Origin: Geothrix oryzisoli
GTDB lineage: Bacteria > Acidobacteriota > Holophagae > Holophagales > Holophagaceae
Direction: 5' to 3'
Length of the DNA: 64,000 nt
NCBI RefSeq assembly: GCF_022808865.1
Contig: NZ_JAKZLB010000002.1
Location: 510,019-574,018 of the forward strand
This document shows, one piece after another, positions 20,999 to 31,295 of the stretch. Below the pieces are notes generated by a model that saw nothing but the letters and a program-made list of their open reading frames with translations, did not search any database and was not told the origin of the DNA. The translations under genes and the position numbers were made by a program. The first letter of the stretch is position 1; each line of letters opens with the position of its first letter.

Positions 20999-23900
20999 GG
21001 CTTCGCTTCCCGGTCCGTTCGATCCGTGGGCGCATGCTCCTGGCCGCGATCCTGGTCGAGGCGACCATGCTCACGCTCCTGGTGACCAACAGCCTCCGGC
21101 TGCTGCTCGGGCAGATGACGGAACAGGCCAGTCAGCACGCCGCCCAGCTGACGCCGGTCCTCAATGCGGCGCTGATCGCGCCCCTGGCGCAACGGGATTC
21201 GGCGACCGTCAAGGCCATCCTCGATGAATGCGCGGCCACCCAGGGCATCGCCTACCTGGCCGTGACGGACGGGACGGGCCGGCTGGTGGCCGTGAGCGGA
21301 TGGGACCGCTCCAATCCCCTGCCACTTCCGGACCAGCGGTTCCACCTCTTCGAGGCTGACGGAACCCCCCAGTACAACGTGGCCTCCCCGGTGGCCGTGG
21401 CGGGGCAGAACCTGGGCACCGTGCATTTCGGGCTGGACCTCTCCCAGATCGTGGCGGCCCAGAAGAAGCTGCTGGCCCAGGGGACCCTGATCGCCATCGG
21501 CGAGCTGCTGCTGACGGCGGGGCTGCTCGCCCTGGTGGGGTTCTGGCTGACCCGCCACCTGACGGCCCTGACCCGCGCCAGCGAGGAGGTCGCCGGGGGC
21601 AACCTGGCCCCCCCGCAGGTCTGGGAAGGCGGGGACGATGTCGGGCGGCTGGGAGTGGCCTTCAATGCCATGTCCCGGGCCATCCGCGATCGCATCCACG
21701 AATTGACCGAGGCCCGGGACATGCAGGTCACGCTGGCCCGGGATATCGCCGAGGCCCATGCCCAGCTCGACGAGATCACCCACACGATGGGTGATGGCCT
21801 CTATGTCATCGATACCCAGGGGCGGATCACCTTCATGAACCCGAGGATGGAGGACATCCTGGGCTGGAGCCAGGAAGAGCTTCTGGGCCGGAGCGCCCAT
21901 GACCTCTTCCACCAGCATCAGGGGCGGGGGGGGCCGGCCCTGGAGGGCTGTGAAACCTACCGGGTGCTGCAGAGCGGGCAGCCCTACCGCTCCACGGGGG
22001 AGTCCTACTGGCGGAAAGACGGGGAGGTCCTGCGGGTCTCCCTGGCCGTCACGCCGATCCTCCGGAAGGAGGGGATCGTCGGCGCGGTGATCTCGTTCCA
22101 GGATGTGACGGAGATCCACCGCAGCGCCCAGGCCCTGAGGACGAGCGAGGAGCGCCTGGCCTTCGCCATCGAGGGCAGCGGGGACGGCCTGTGGGACTGG
22201 GACATCCCCTCCGGGACCGTCTTCTTCTCCAGGCGCTGGAAGGAGATGCTCGGCTACCTCCCCCACGAGATCGGGTCGGACCTTTCGGAGTGGGACTCGC
22301 GGTTGCACCCCGATGATCGGGAGCGCGTCTCCCGCGAACTTCGTGAGCACCTGGATGGAGCCGCCCCCCAGTACCTGAGCGAGCACCGGGTGCGCCGGAA
22401 GGACGGTAGCTACAGCTGGATCCTCGACCGCGGCTGTGTGGTGGAGCGGGATTCCGAAGGGCGGGCGGTCCGGATGATCGGGACCCACTCGGACATCACC
22501 CTGCGGAAGGGCATGGAACGGTCCCTGGAGCAGAAGGACCGCATCCTCGAGGTCGTCAGCCGGTCGGTGGTCGGCCTGCTGGATTCGGAATGGTGGGAAG
22601 ACGGGATTCCCGCCTTCCTCGCTGCGCTCGGGAATGCCTCGGCGGCCGACCGCGTCTACATCTTCAGGAAGCAGGCCGAGCCTCGCGAGAGTGGCGAGGT
22701 GCTGATGGACCAGGTGTTCGAGTGGTGCGCCGAAGGCATCCCCCCTCAGATCGACGCTCCGGAGCTCCAGGGCTTTCCGATGCGGGGCCGCGGGTACGGG
22801 CGGTGGCTGGACGACCTCCAGGCCCATCGGATGATCAGCGGCCGGGTGGCGGACCTCCCGCCAGGGGAGCGCCCCCTGCTGGAGGCCCAGGGGATCCAGT
22901 CCATCCTGGTGATGCCGATCCATGTCCGGGGCGAGTGGTGGGGCCTGATCGGTTTCGATGCGTGCGGCGGGAGACGGGGCTGGCCCCTCTCGGAGCAGGA
23001 GGTCCTGCGCCTGGCCGGCCGGGCGCTCGGAGCCAAGATCGAGCGGGCCGAGATCATGGTGGAGCTTGAGCGCAGGGTGGCCGAGCGCACCCGGGAACTG
23101 GACCAGAAGAACCTGGACCTGATCGCGGAGATGGATACCCGGCAGGACATCGAGGCTTCGAACCGGGCCGTCATGATCGAGCTGGAACAGTCCCGGAAGA
23201 TGGAATCCATCGGCCGCCTGGCCGCCGGCATCGCGCACGAGATCAACACGCCGACCCAGTTCCTGGGAAACAACCTGGGCTTCCTCAAGAGTGCCTATCA
23301 GCGGATCGAACGGCTGCTGGATGCCTACGAGGCCGCCCAGGGGGGGCTGCCCCCCCGCGAGGCAGAGGCGCTGGCCGCGATCGCCCAGGAAGTGAAGCTG
23401 CCGTATCTCAAGGCCGAGATGCCTCAAGCCATCGACGAATCCCTGGAGGGGATCGAGCGGGTCACGAAGATCGTGCGGGCGATGAAGGAGTTCTCCCATC
23501 CCGGGGGCCGGGAGAAGGCCTCCCTGGACGTGAACCAGTGCCTGACCACGACCTCGACCGTGGCCCGCAACGAATGGAAATACGTGGCCGAGTTGAGGCT
23601 GGACCTGGATCCGACGATCCCGATGATCCAGGGCCTCTCCGCCGAACTCAACCAGGCCTTCCTCAACCTCATCGTGAACGCCGCGGATGCCATCGGCGAG
23701 CGACCCCGCGACGCCCACCCCAAGGGGCTGATCACCGTGTCGACCCGGAGCCTCGCGGGGGCCGTCGAAATCCGCGTGGAGGACAACGGGGTGGGCATGG
23801 ATGACGACACCCGCAAGAAGATCTTCGAACCCTTCTTCACGACCAAGAAGATCGGCAAAGGCTCCGGCCAGGGCCTGACGGTCTGCTATCAGGTCATCGT

Positions 23901-24015
23901 CAATCGGCATGGGGGGACGATCCACTGCCTGTCTCAGCCCGGAACCGGCACCAGCTTCATCATCCGGCTCCCCATCGACGTGCCCCGGCACCTCCTGGCC
24001 GGGACGGGAGGGTAG
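20995..24015 (+). CDS. Multi-domain sensor histidine kinase (PAS-PAS-GAF)
   Basis: 1006 residues. TM1 about 14-36, periplasmic part 37-160, TM2 about 163-185, HAMP 186-238, PAS 255-375, PAS/PAC 382-505, GAF 515-690, then a coiled coil, H-box with H748 ([13 protein letters not shown]) and HATPase ([19 protein letters not shown], then [13 protein letters not shown]). ATG 20995 overlaps the stop of the PhnD-like gene, so the pair is co-translated. The PhnD-like protein probably docks on the periplasmic part. The next two genes are response regulators on the same strand, spaced 3 bp and overlapping 4 bp, and are the natural phosphotransfer targets. All catalytic motifs are intact. Confidence 0.92.
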   Translation: MRLRFPVRSIRGRMLLAAILVEATMLTLLVTNSLRLLLGQMTEQASQHAAQLTPVLNAALIAPLAQRDSATVKAILDECAATQGIAYLAVTDGTGRLVAVSGWDRSNPLPLPDQRFHLFEADGTPQYNVASPVAVAGQNLGTVHFGLDLSQIVAAQKKLLAQGTLIAIGELLLTAGLLALVGFWLTRHLTALTRASEEVAGGNLAPPQVWEGGDDVGRLGVAFNAMSRAIRDRIHELTEARDMQVTLARDIAEAHAQLDEITHTMGDGLYVIDTQGRITFMNPRMEDILGWSQEELLGRSAHDLFHQHQGRGGPALEGCETYRVLQSGQPYRSTGESYWRKDGEVLRVSLAVTPILRKEGIVGAVISFQDVTEIHRSAQALRTSEERLAFAIEGSGDGLWDWDIPSGTVFFSRRWKEMLGYLPHEIGSDLSEWDSRLHPDDRERVSRELREHLDGAAPQYLSEHRVRRKDGSYSWILDRGCVVERDSEGRAVRMIGTHSDITLRKGMERSLEQKDRILEVVSRSVVGLLDSEWWEDGIPAFLAALGNASAADRVYIFRKQAEPRESGEVLMDQVFEWCAEGIPPQIDAPELQGFPMRGRGYGRWLDDLQAHRMISGRVADLPPGERPLLEAQGIQSILVMPIHVRGEWWGLIGFDACGGRRGWPLSEQEVLRLAGRALGAKIERAEIMVELERRVAERTRELDQKNLDLIAEMDTRQDIEASNRAVMIELEQSRKMESIGRLAAGIAHEINTPTQFLGNNLGFLKSAYQRIERLLDAYEAAQGGLPPREAEALAAIAQEVKLPYLKAEMPQAIDESLEGIERVTKIVRAMKEFSHPGGREKASLDVNQCLTTTSTVARNEWKYVAELRLDLDPTIPMIQGLSAELNQAFLNLIVNAADAIGERPRDAHPKGLITVSTRSLAGAVEIRVEDNGVGMDDDTRKKIFEPFFTTKKIGKGSGQGLTVCYQVIVNRHGGTIHCLSQPGTGTSFIIRLPIDVPRHLLAGTGG

Positions 24016-24018
24016 GTC

Positions 24019-25335
24019 GTGCGCGTCCTCGTCGTCGACGACGATCCCCTGGTCTTGAAGGCCCTCGACCGGACCTTCCGCATGCGGCTGTCCGGGTGGG
24101 AGACCGTCCTGGCGGATTCCGGCGAGCGGGCCGTGGGCCTGCTGGAGCAGGCCCCCTTCGACCTCGTGCTGACCGACATGCAGATGCCGGGCCTGGATGG
24201 ATCGATGGTCCTGAGGAGGGCCATGGACCTGCAGCCCGATGCCGTCCGGGTCGTCCTGTCCGGGCACGCTCCGCTGCGCCGGATCATGGAAGCGGAGGGC
24301 CATTACCACCGCTTCCTCACCAAGCCCATCGACCCGGAGGAGCTGATGGCCATCCTCGAGGCGTTCTGCCTGGATGGCTCCAAGGCCGGGACGATCAGGG
24401 CCCGCTCCTTCGTGACGGGACTGGAGCGGATCCCCAGCCTCCCCCGGCACCTCGATCGGCTGAGGGTCCTGCTGGACCAGCCGAAGCCGAACCTCGCCGA
24501 GGTGGTCGCGGAGATCGCGCAGGACATCGGGATGGCCTCCCGGGTCCTGAAGCTGGTCAATTCGGCCTTCCTCTCCTTCGGCCGGTCGATCACCGACCTG
24601 AACCAGGCCGCTGAGTACCTCGGGATGGACACCATCCAGGAGCTGTTGGCCCACCAGCACGCGCTTTCCTCCTTCGAGGACGTAACGCCCGAAGGGCTGG
24701 ATCTGACGGCGCTGTGGACCCATTCCCGTCACGCCGGGCTGGTGGCGCGGGGCCTCGTCCTCCGCGCGACGGGCGACCGGGCCGCCGCGGCGGAGGCCTA
24801 TTCCGTCGGGTTGCTCCACGATGTGGGGATGGTGGTGCTGGCGACCACACCGTCCTCCGGGTACCGGTCGATCCTGGAACGGCAGCTCATCGAGGGCGGG
24901 GAGATCACGGCCCTCGAACGGGCGAAGCTCGGAACGGATCATGTGCAGGTGGGTTCGGAGCTGGTATCGCTCTGGGGCCTGCCCGCATCCTTCAGCACGG
25001 TCATCCGGGAGCACCACGGGAGCCATCTGCGGGATTTCTCCTCGCTCAAGTCCCTGGCGCTGCAGCTGGCCCATTCCAACCTGGGCAGGGCCCAGGCGCC
25101 AGGCCGGCTATCCGAAGGCTCCTTCATCGAGAGCCCCGGCGTCCCCCAAGCTGGCTCGGTCGAGGAACTCTGGGACCTCCTGCTTCCGGCCTGGGAGTCC
25201 TGCCGCAGGAAGGCGAGGGCCCAGATCCCCCTGGCCTGTGGTGCCCTCCCCACGGGCCAGGATCAGGTGGATCGTGGCGGGCGGTTCGAGCCGCCGGCAC
25301 CCGGGGAGCGTCCGTTCAAGAGGAGACGACTTTGA
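24019..25335 (+). CDS. Response regulator with HDOD output domain
   Basis: 438 residues, GTG start 3 bp after the kinase stop. Receiver about 1-120: VVDDDP, phosphoacceptor Asp in LTDMQMPGLDG, Ser in VLSGH and Lys in FLTKP. HDOD domain about 135-340 (IPSLPRHLDRL, ASRVLKLVNSAF, GLLHDVGMVVL). HDOD proteins act in signalling and regulation without a proven catalytic activity. The last ~40 residues are Pro/Arg-rich and disordered. Overlaps the next regulator by 4 bp (TTGA). Placement marks it as a direct target of the upstream kinase. Confidence 0.9.
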   Translation: MRVLVVDDDPLVLKALDRTFRMRLSGWETVLADSGERAVGLLEQAPFDLVLTDMQMPGLDGSMVLRRAMDLQPDAVRVVLSGHAPLRRIMEAEGHYHRFLTKPIDPEELMAILEAFCLDGSKAGTIRARSFVTGLERIPSLPRHLDRLRVLLDQPKPNLAEVVAEIAQDIGMASRVLKLVNSAFLSFGRSITDLNQAAEYLGMDTIQELLAHQHALSSFEDVTPEGLDLTALWTHSRHAGLVARGLVLRATGDRAAAAEAYSVGLLHDVGMVVLATTPSSGYRSILERQLIEGGEITALERAKLGTDHVQVGSELVSLWGLPASFSTVIREHHGSHLRDFSSLKSLALQLAHSNLGRAQAPGRLSEGSFIESPGVPQAGSVEELWDLLLPAWESCRRKARAQIPLACGALPTGQDQVDRGGRFEPPAPGERPFKRRRL

Positions 25336-26353
25336 CCCCGCGCATTCTCTTCGTGGATGACGATCCTCTGATCCTGCGCGGGATCCGCCGGGCGCTGGGC
25401 GACGATTTCGGGATCGTCACCGCCGAGGACGCCGAGGCAGGGCTCGCGGCCCTGGGCACGGCCCCGGCGTTCTCCGTGGTCGTGGCGGACCTGCAGATGC
25501 CGGGGATGGACGGCATCCATTTCCTCGAGCAGTGCGCCTCGCTGGCGCCCGATGCGACGCGGGTGATGCTCACCGGCAATGCCGATCTGGATGCGGCCGT
25601 GGATGCGGTGAACTGGGGGCATGTGTTCCGGTTCATCCGGAAGCCGATCCATGGAGACGATCTCCGCAGGTGCTCCTGGACGCCGTGGCCCGGCATGAAC
25701 TCGTCCTGGAGGAACGGGCCCTCCTCGAGCAGGCGCTCACCGGGAGCACGCAGATCCTGGTCGAGCTCCTGTCCCGCCTCGACCCCCGGGCCTTCGGACG
25801 GGCGGAGGAGATCCGGCGGCTGGCCCTGGCCATTGCCCGACAGCTGGGCCTCGGAGCGGCCTGGGACATCGAGCTGTCGACGCTGCTGGGCCCCATCGGG
25901 CGGTTGGCCATCCCCGCGGAGGTGCAGGCCAAGATCGACCGGGGCCAGGGTCTGGATGAGCGGGACCGCGAACTGACCCTGCGCGCACCGGAGGCCTGTG
26001 CGCGGCTCATCAGCCGGATCCCACGGCTGGATCAGGTCGTGGACATCATCCGGTACAGCGCGAAGAACTACGACGGCTCCGGGTACCCCGACGATCTCCG
26101 GGCCGGCAAGGCCCTGCCCGTGGGATCCCGCATCCTCAAGGTGGCCCAGGACTTCGTGGACCATCTCAACATCCGGGACTCGAGCCCCCTGGCCTACAAC
26201 GAAATCAGGTCCAAGGGCGCGCTCAATTACGATCCGGAGGTGGTCGCGGCCCTCGGCGAAGTGCTCGGCGCCGAGGCGGAACTCAGGCCCCAGGCAGCTC
26301 CGGCACGAGGCTTTCCACGAAGGTGGCCTCCACCCGGAAAACCTCGCGGATGA
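25332..26353 (+). pseudogene. Response regulator with degenerate HD-GYP domain, frameshifted
   Basis: TTG start at 25332 after AGGAG. The first part encodes a receiver domain (VDDDP, Asp in VADLQMPGMDG, Lys in FIRKP) to about codon 116. The coding frame then shifts at about 25677: CTCCGCAGGTGCTC needs one more C to read on as LRQVLLDAVARHEL. The remainder runs in another frame to 26353 and resembles HD-GYP (keeps YDGSGYPDDL), but the HD pair is replaced (LLGPIGRLAIP where LLHDIGK is usual), so phosphodiesterase activity is unlikely. It is either a real frameshift or a one-base sequence error. Its tail overlaps the btuD end by 71 bp. Confidence 0.78.
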
Positions 26354-27008
26354 GGTCGGCGGTGAGGACGCCGTGGGGCGGACCATCGCCCACCAGGCGG
26401 CCGCGATCCAGCACCAGCACGCGGTCGAACCGGTAGGCGGCCCGCAGGTCGTGGAGGCTCACCACCACGGTGCCGCCGCCGTCCGCCAGGCGCCGGGCCA
26501 GCCGCATCACCTCAAGCGCATGCCGCACGTCGAGTTGGGCCACAGGCTCATCCCAGAGCTGGATGGGGGCCTGAGTGGCCAGGGCGCGGGCGAGGGCCAC
26601 GCGGTGGCGCTCGCCGCCGGAAAGCCGGGTGACCGGGCGGTCGGCCAGGAAGCCCAGATCGACCTCCGCCAGGGCCTCGGCCACGCCGGAGGGATCGTCG
26701 CCCCAGGCGTAGCGGCCCTGGGCCACCACCTCGCGGACGGGGAAGGCGAACTCGAAGTGGGCCTCCTGGCCGACCCAGGCCAGGCGTCGGCCCCGCTCCG
26801 CGGCGGCAATGTGCGACAAGGGTTGTCCATTCCATTGGATGGTCCCGTGGGCCGGCAGCAGCCCCGCCAGCGCCTGGATCAGCGTGGATTTGCCCGCCCC
26901 GTTCGGCCCGACCATGGCCACCAGTTCGCCAGGGCCGAGGTCCAGCGTCACCGCCTCCAGCCGGCCCGGCACGGAGAGGTTGGAGGCATGGAGGGCGGGC
27001 GTGCTCAT
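26283..27008 (-). CDS. btuD: Vitamin B12 ABC transporter, ATP-binding protein
   Basis: 241 residues from ATG 27008. Walker A GPNGAGKST (about 34-42), Q-loop VGQEAHF, signature LSGGERHRVALARAL, Walker B PIQLWDEP and H-loop VVSLHDLRAA. Energises BtuC for cobalamin import across the inner membrane. Last gene of btuB-F-C-D; 55 bp separate it from btuC and hold a short repeat (27027-27057). Cobalamin rather than siderophore specificity rests on the riboswitch upstream of btuB. Confidence 0.88.
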   Translation of the reverse strand: MSTPALHASNLSVPGRLEAVTLDLGPGELVAMVGPNGAGKSTLIQALAGLLPAHGTIQWNGQPLSHIAAAERGRRLAWVGQEAHFEFAFPVREVVAQGRYAWGDDPSGVAEALAEVDLGFLADRPVTRLSGGERHRVALARALATQAPIQLWDEPVAQLDVRHALEVMRLARRLADGGGTVVVSLHDLRAAYRFDRVLVLDRGRLVGDGPPHGVLTADLIREVFRVEATFVESLVPELPGA

Positions 27009-27026
27009 GACGCGGCCCCAGTGCCC

Positions 27027-27057
27027 GGACTGAAGACTGAAGCCTGAAGGCTGAGGG
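27027..27057. repeat. Short ACTGAAG-type intergenic repeat
   Basis: The btuC-btuD gap carries GGACTGAAGACTGA followed by degenerate CTGAAGGCTGAGG units. The same 14-base core recurs at 59646-59659, ahead of the cupin gene. Two copies in one 64-kb window, both in gene gaps, suggest a dispersed family. Confidence 0.5.
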
Positions 27058-27063
27058 CTCGCT

Positions 27064-28046
<983 letters not shown>

Positions 28047-28050
<4 letters not shown>

Positions 28051-28901
28051 CGGAACCGCTCGGGGTGGAGGGCCCGGGCGAGGCGCTCGTAGGCTTCGAT
28101 GCGATGGTGGGAGACGCTGGACATGAGCGCCCCGGGGATGACCGCGAAGCGGCCGGCCTTGAAGGCGGGCAGGACGCGGTAGTGGGGGATCTCCGCCAGC
28201 CGTGCGCGGGTGTCCGAGGCGTCGGGCCGGTCCCCGGAGATCACCAGCACCTCGGCGTTCCAGGTGAGCAGCTTCTCCGAAGGCGTGGGCGCGTGGCCCT
28301 TCAGCCCGGCCTCGGCCGCCACGTTCAGGGCGCCTGCGTGATCACAGAGGTCCTGGAAGGTGGTGCCGGAACCGGCGGTGAAGGGGTAGGCCCCGGCGGT
28401 GAGCACGCGGACGGGGCGGGCCCCCTTGAGGCGCTCCACGAGAGCCTGAACCCGGGCGCGGCACTGGGCGATGAGGGCCTCGGCGCGAGCCTCCTGGCCC
28501 AGTTCGCGGCCCAGGATCCGGAGGCTGGCATAGACATCCTCCAGGCTGTCGAACCGGTCCAGCACCACGAGCCGGACCCCGGCCCGCCGGAGCAGGGCCA
28601 GGGTCTCGGGGCGGGTGAAGCTGGCGGCCAGCACCAGGTCGGGCCGGAAGCGCAGCACGCTTTCCGCGTCGCTGTCCTTGAGGGCCGGGAACCGCTGGGC
28701 CTCGGCGGCCGTGGCGCTGAAGCGCGCATCCCGGCCGATGTGGCTCAGGGCGGCGATCTGGCCGGGATCCGCCAAGGCCAGCAGCAGCTCATCCGTGCCC
28801 ACGGACTGGCTCACCACCCGCTGCGGCCGCGCGGCGAGCAGGGGCAGGCCTGCCGCCGCCGAAAGGATGGCCAGCAGCAGGAAGGCAAGCCAGCGTCGCA
28901 T
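28047..28901 (-). CDS. btuF: Periplasmic vitamin B12-binding protein
   Basis: 284 residues from ATG 28901, chosen because GGAGG precedes it and it begins a signal peptide (MRRWLAFLLLAILSAAAGLPLLA). A class III binding-protein fold follows: RVVSQSVGTDELLLAL, FRPDLVLAAS and a helical linker near the middle. Delivers cobalamin to BtuCD. The start overlaps the btuB stop by one base (TGATG) and the end overlaps btuC. Specificity is inferred from the operon riboswitch. Confidence 0.88.
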
Positions 28902-30985
28902 CACCACCTCCAGGTCGCGGCCAGGGTCCACCGGGGGCCTGGGGCGGGGAAGCCGTAGACCAGGCTGGCATCACCCTCCTGATCGTAGCGGCCGCTGAGC
29001 CAATCCTGGACGCTCTGTTTCGGCTGGAGGAGGTGCTCGCCCCGGAGGGCCAGGGTGAGGTGTTTCACCGGCTCATGAGAGAGGCCCACGCTCAGGTCGC
29101 GGTAGGGCCGGCGGGTGCTGGTCACCTCGTAGGTGACATCGTTCAGGTCGTAGCGGGGACCCACGCGGTCGAAGCGCGCCTCGGCACGCCAGGTCTTCGA
29201 CTGGACGAAGCCTCCGGCGGAGGCGGTGAAGAAGGGGTGCCGCAGGATGGCGGAGTTCTGCTGGCCGAAGCGGTCGGCCTCCGTGTTGTGGTCCAGGTCC
29301 CGGGTCTCCTGGCTGCGCAGGATCAGGTCCCAGCCGTAGGCCAGGGCCTCGCCCCCGCGCCAACCCAGGGCGCCCTCCACGCTCTGGGCCCGGATGGCGC
29401 CCTGGTTCGCGTAGTGGGAGGTGAAGAGCGGCGGAAAGGCGAAGCTGGTGTCATACAGGTAGGCCAGCAGCTCGGAGACGCGGGTGCGCTGGGCCTCCAG
29501 GCGGTACTCCCAGTGGCCTGCGACCTGGCCCGTGGCGCCGATCTGGAGGGTGCGGCTGCGCTCGGGCCGGATCGGGTAGGCCACGCCATCCTGACCTTCC
29601 GCCTGGGCGTTGAGGGCGAACTCGGTGGTGTTCGGCATGCGGAAGCCCTGGCCGAGGCTGGCATAGAGGCGCAGCTCCGGGGCCACCACCCAGTTGAGGC
29701 CCGTGCGCCAGGTGCCCGCCTCGGCGCTGCCGGCCCGGTTGCGCAGGCCCGTGTCCGAGCGGGTGAGGTCCCGGTGGCCGGCGTCGCGGCGCAGGCCCGC
29801 CACCCAGTCCAGGCCCTCGGCGAGGGTCCAGCGCAGCTCCAGGGCCCCGGCCAGATCGCGGCCCTCGCCGCGATACTGCACGGCGGCAAAGGTGTTCGGG
29901 TCGTAGTAGTTCCGGGCCTGGCTGGTGTCCTCGCGGCCTTCGAGGCGGCCGGAGAGGCGGAAGGTCGAAGTGGGTGACCAGTGCAGGGTGAGCTGGTCCT
30001 CCACGCGGCGGAAGGCGCGGTCCGTCTGCTCCCGCCGGGGGCCGCTGGGGTCGCCGGTGTCGCCCTCCAGGGCCTGGAGGGTGTTCTCCAGCACCAGGCT
30101 GGGCGCCAGAGTCCAGCGCAGGCTGGCGCCCCAGCTCTCCTGCCGGGCGCGCATCTCGCGCTGGGGCTCGTAGCTGCGGCCTGAACCCGGCCAGGCGAGG
30201 GTGGTGAAGGGCACCGAGGCGGTCTGGCCGCTGTTGCGGTAGAAGGCCGTCAGGTCCGCCCCGCCCAGGCGCGTGCCCAGGCGCAGGAAGCCACCGGCCT
30301 GGCGGAAGGCATCGTCGGGGAAGCCGCTCTCCTGCTTCTGGGCCTCGGCGCCGGCGGCGATCCAGCCCCTGGACCCCGTGATCTGTACCTGGGCCGTCCC
30401 GCCCAACAGCCCGTTCGTGCCCGTTTTCAACCCGGCCTGGCCCTCCAGCAGCCGGTCCACGCCCAGGCGCAATCCGGCCTGGCCATGGCAGCCCTCGGCG
30501 CCACGGCCCACGCTGGTGAGGGCGATGACACCGCCGATGGCGTCGCTGCCGTAGAGGACCGAGGCGGGGCCGAGGATCAGCTCCACGCGCTCGATGCCCA
30601 CCAGGCTGAGGGCCCCCAGGTCGGGGCTCAGGGCGGTGGGATCGTTCAGGCGCAGACCGTCCAGCAGCACCACCACATTGCGACTGAGGGTGCCGTTGAG
30701 GAAGGCGGAGGCCTGCTTGCCGGTGCCGCCGGTGCCCATGACGGCGCCGGGCTGGAGGACGGCCAGCAGGTCCGCCAGGGTGCGGCTGCCCAGACGGGCC
30801 AGGTCCTCGGCTTCCAGGACGCGGACGGGGGCGGGGGTGCGGGTGACCGCCACCGGCTGGGCCTCGGCGCTGACCGTGACCGTGGCCTCGGCGGGCTTGC
30901 GCTCGGCCTCCGTGGCCGCGAGGGTGGCGGACACGGCCGCCAGGGAGAAGAGAATGCGGGCAGAACCCATCATGCCTCCACGCAT
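28901..30985 (-). CDS. btuB: TonB-dependent outer-membrane receptor, BtuB type
   Basis: 694 residues. Signal peptide at the N-terminus (starts at 30985, 30973 or 30970 all possible). Plug domain about 50-160 (VLEAEDLARLGSRTLADLL, VVVLLDGLRLNDP, VELILGPASVLYGSDAIGGVI), then a 22-strand-type beta-barrel ending in aromatic W-R-W as the outer-membrane insertion signal. Imports cobalamin across the outer membrane using TonB energy. First gene of btuB-F-C-D, directly behind a cobalamin riboswitch that should switch it off when B12 is plentiful. Confidence 0.92.
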   Translation of the reverse strand: MRGGMMGSARILFSLAAVSATLAATEAERKPAEATVTVSAEAQPVAVTRTPAPVRVLEAEDLARLGSRTLADLLAVLQPGAVMGTGGTGKQASAFLNGTLSRNVVVLLDGLRLNDPTALSPDLGALSLVGIERVELILGPASVLYGSDAIGGVIALTSVGRGAEGCHGQAGLRLGVDRLLEGQAGLKTGTNGLLGGTAQVQITGSRGWIAAGAEAQKQESGFPDDAFRQAGGFLRLGTRLGGADLTAFYRNSGQTASVPFTTLAWPGSGRSYEPQREMRARQESWGASLRWTLAPSLVLENTLQALEGDTGDPSGPRREQTDRAFRRVEDQLTLHWSPTSTFRLSGRLEGREDTSQARNYYDPNTFAAVQYRGEGRDLAGALELRWTLAEGLDWVAGLRRDAGHRDLTRSDTGLRNRAGSAEAGTWRTGLNWVVAPELRLYASLGQGFRMPNTTEFALNAQAEGQDGVAYPIRPERSRTLQIGATGQVAGHWEYRLEAQRTRVSELLAYLYDTSFAFPPLFTSHYANQGAIRAQSVEGALGWRGGEALAYGWDLILRSQETRDLDHNTEADRFGQQNSAILRHPFFTASAGGFVQSKTWRAEARFDRVGPRYDLNDVTYEVTSTRRPYRDLSVGLSHEPVKHLTLALRGEHLLQPKQSVQDWLSGRYDQEGDASLVYGFPAPGPRWTLAATWRW

Positions 30986-31054
30986 GACGTCGCGGCGGCT
31001 GGGCGGATCCCCGGAGGTGGGAAGCCATGGCCCAGCCCGTTCCCACGACGGGGG

Positions 31055-31236
31055 GTGAAGTGCGGGACCGGTCTCCGGGCTCGCACGCGACAGGGGCCTT
31101 TCAGCTCCCTCCGAGCCTTCCCGGGACGATCCCAGTGACTCGGACTTGAGGTCTCACACCCGGTGGCGCGTGGGCGTGGTGCATACCGTTGCGGGGCAGC
31201 GCAGGAGTCTCACCTGCTTCCCGTGCATCCAGCACG
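31055..31236 (-). ncRNA. Cobalamin riboswitch controlling the btu operon
   Basis: On the minus strand the conserved cobalamin aptamer blocks appear in order: GGTGAGACTCC then GCGCTGCCCCGCAACGG (about 31213-31186), GTCCGAGTCACTGG (B12 box, about 31146-31133), GGGAAGG (about 31123-31117) and AGCCCGGAGACCGG (about 31079-31066). Edges are approximate. It ends about 70 bp before the btuB start. No strong terminator follows the aptamer, so control may act on the btuB ribosome site. It decides the substrate of the transport genes. Confidence 0.93.
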
Positions 31237-31283
31237 AAATTGTCAGGCCTTCAGGGAAACACGGCATCCGTGGCATCCGCAAG

Positions 31284-31289
31284 TAGAAT
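31284..31289 (+). promoter_or_regulatory. -10-like hexamer abutting mtnP start
   Basis: TAGAAT ends 6 bases before the mtnP ATG at 31296, and no ribosome site is visible. If used as a -10 box, transcription would start at or next to the ATG, giving a leaderless mRNA. The -35 region is poor, so this is tentative. Confidence 0.3.
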
Positions 31290-31295
31290 GGTCCC

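Noticed and set aside
20959-25074. Minus-strand open frame of 1371 codons opposite the kinase
   Set aside because: Antisense shadow of the kinase and HDOD genes; no family pattern, biased composition.
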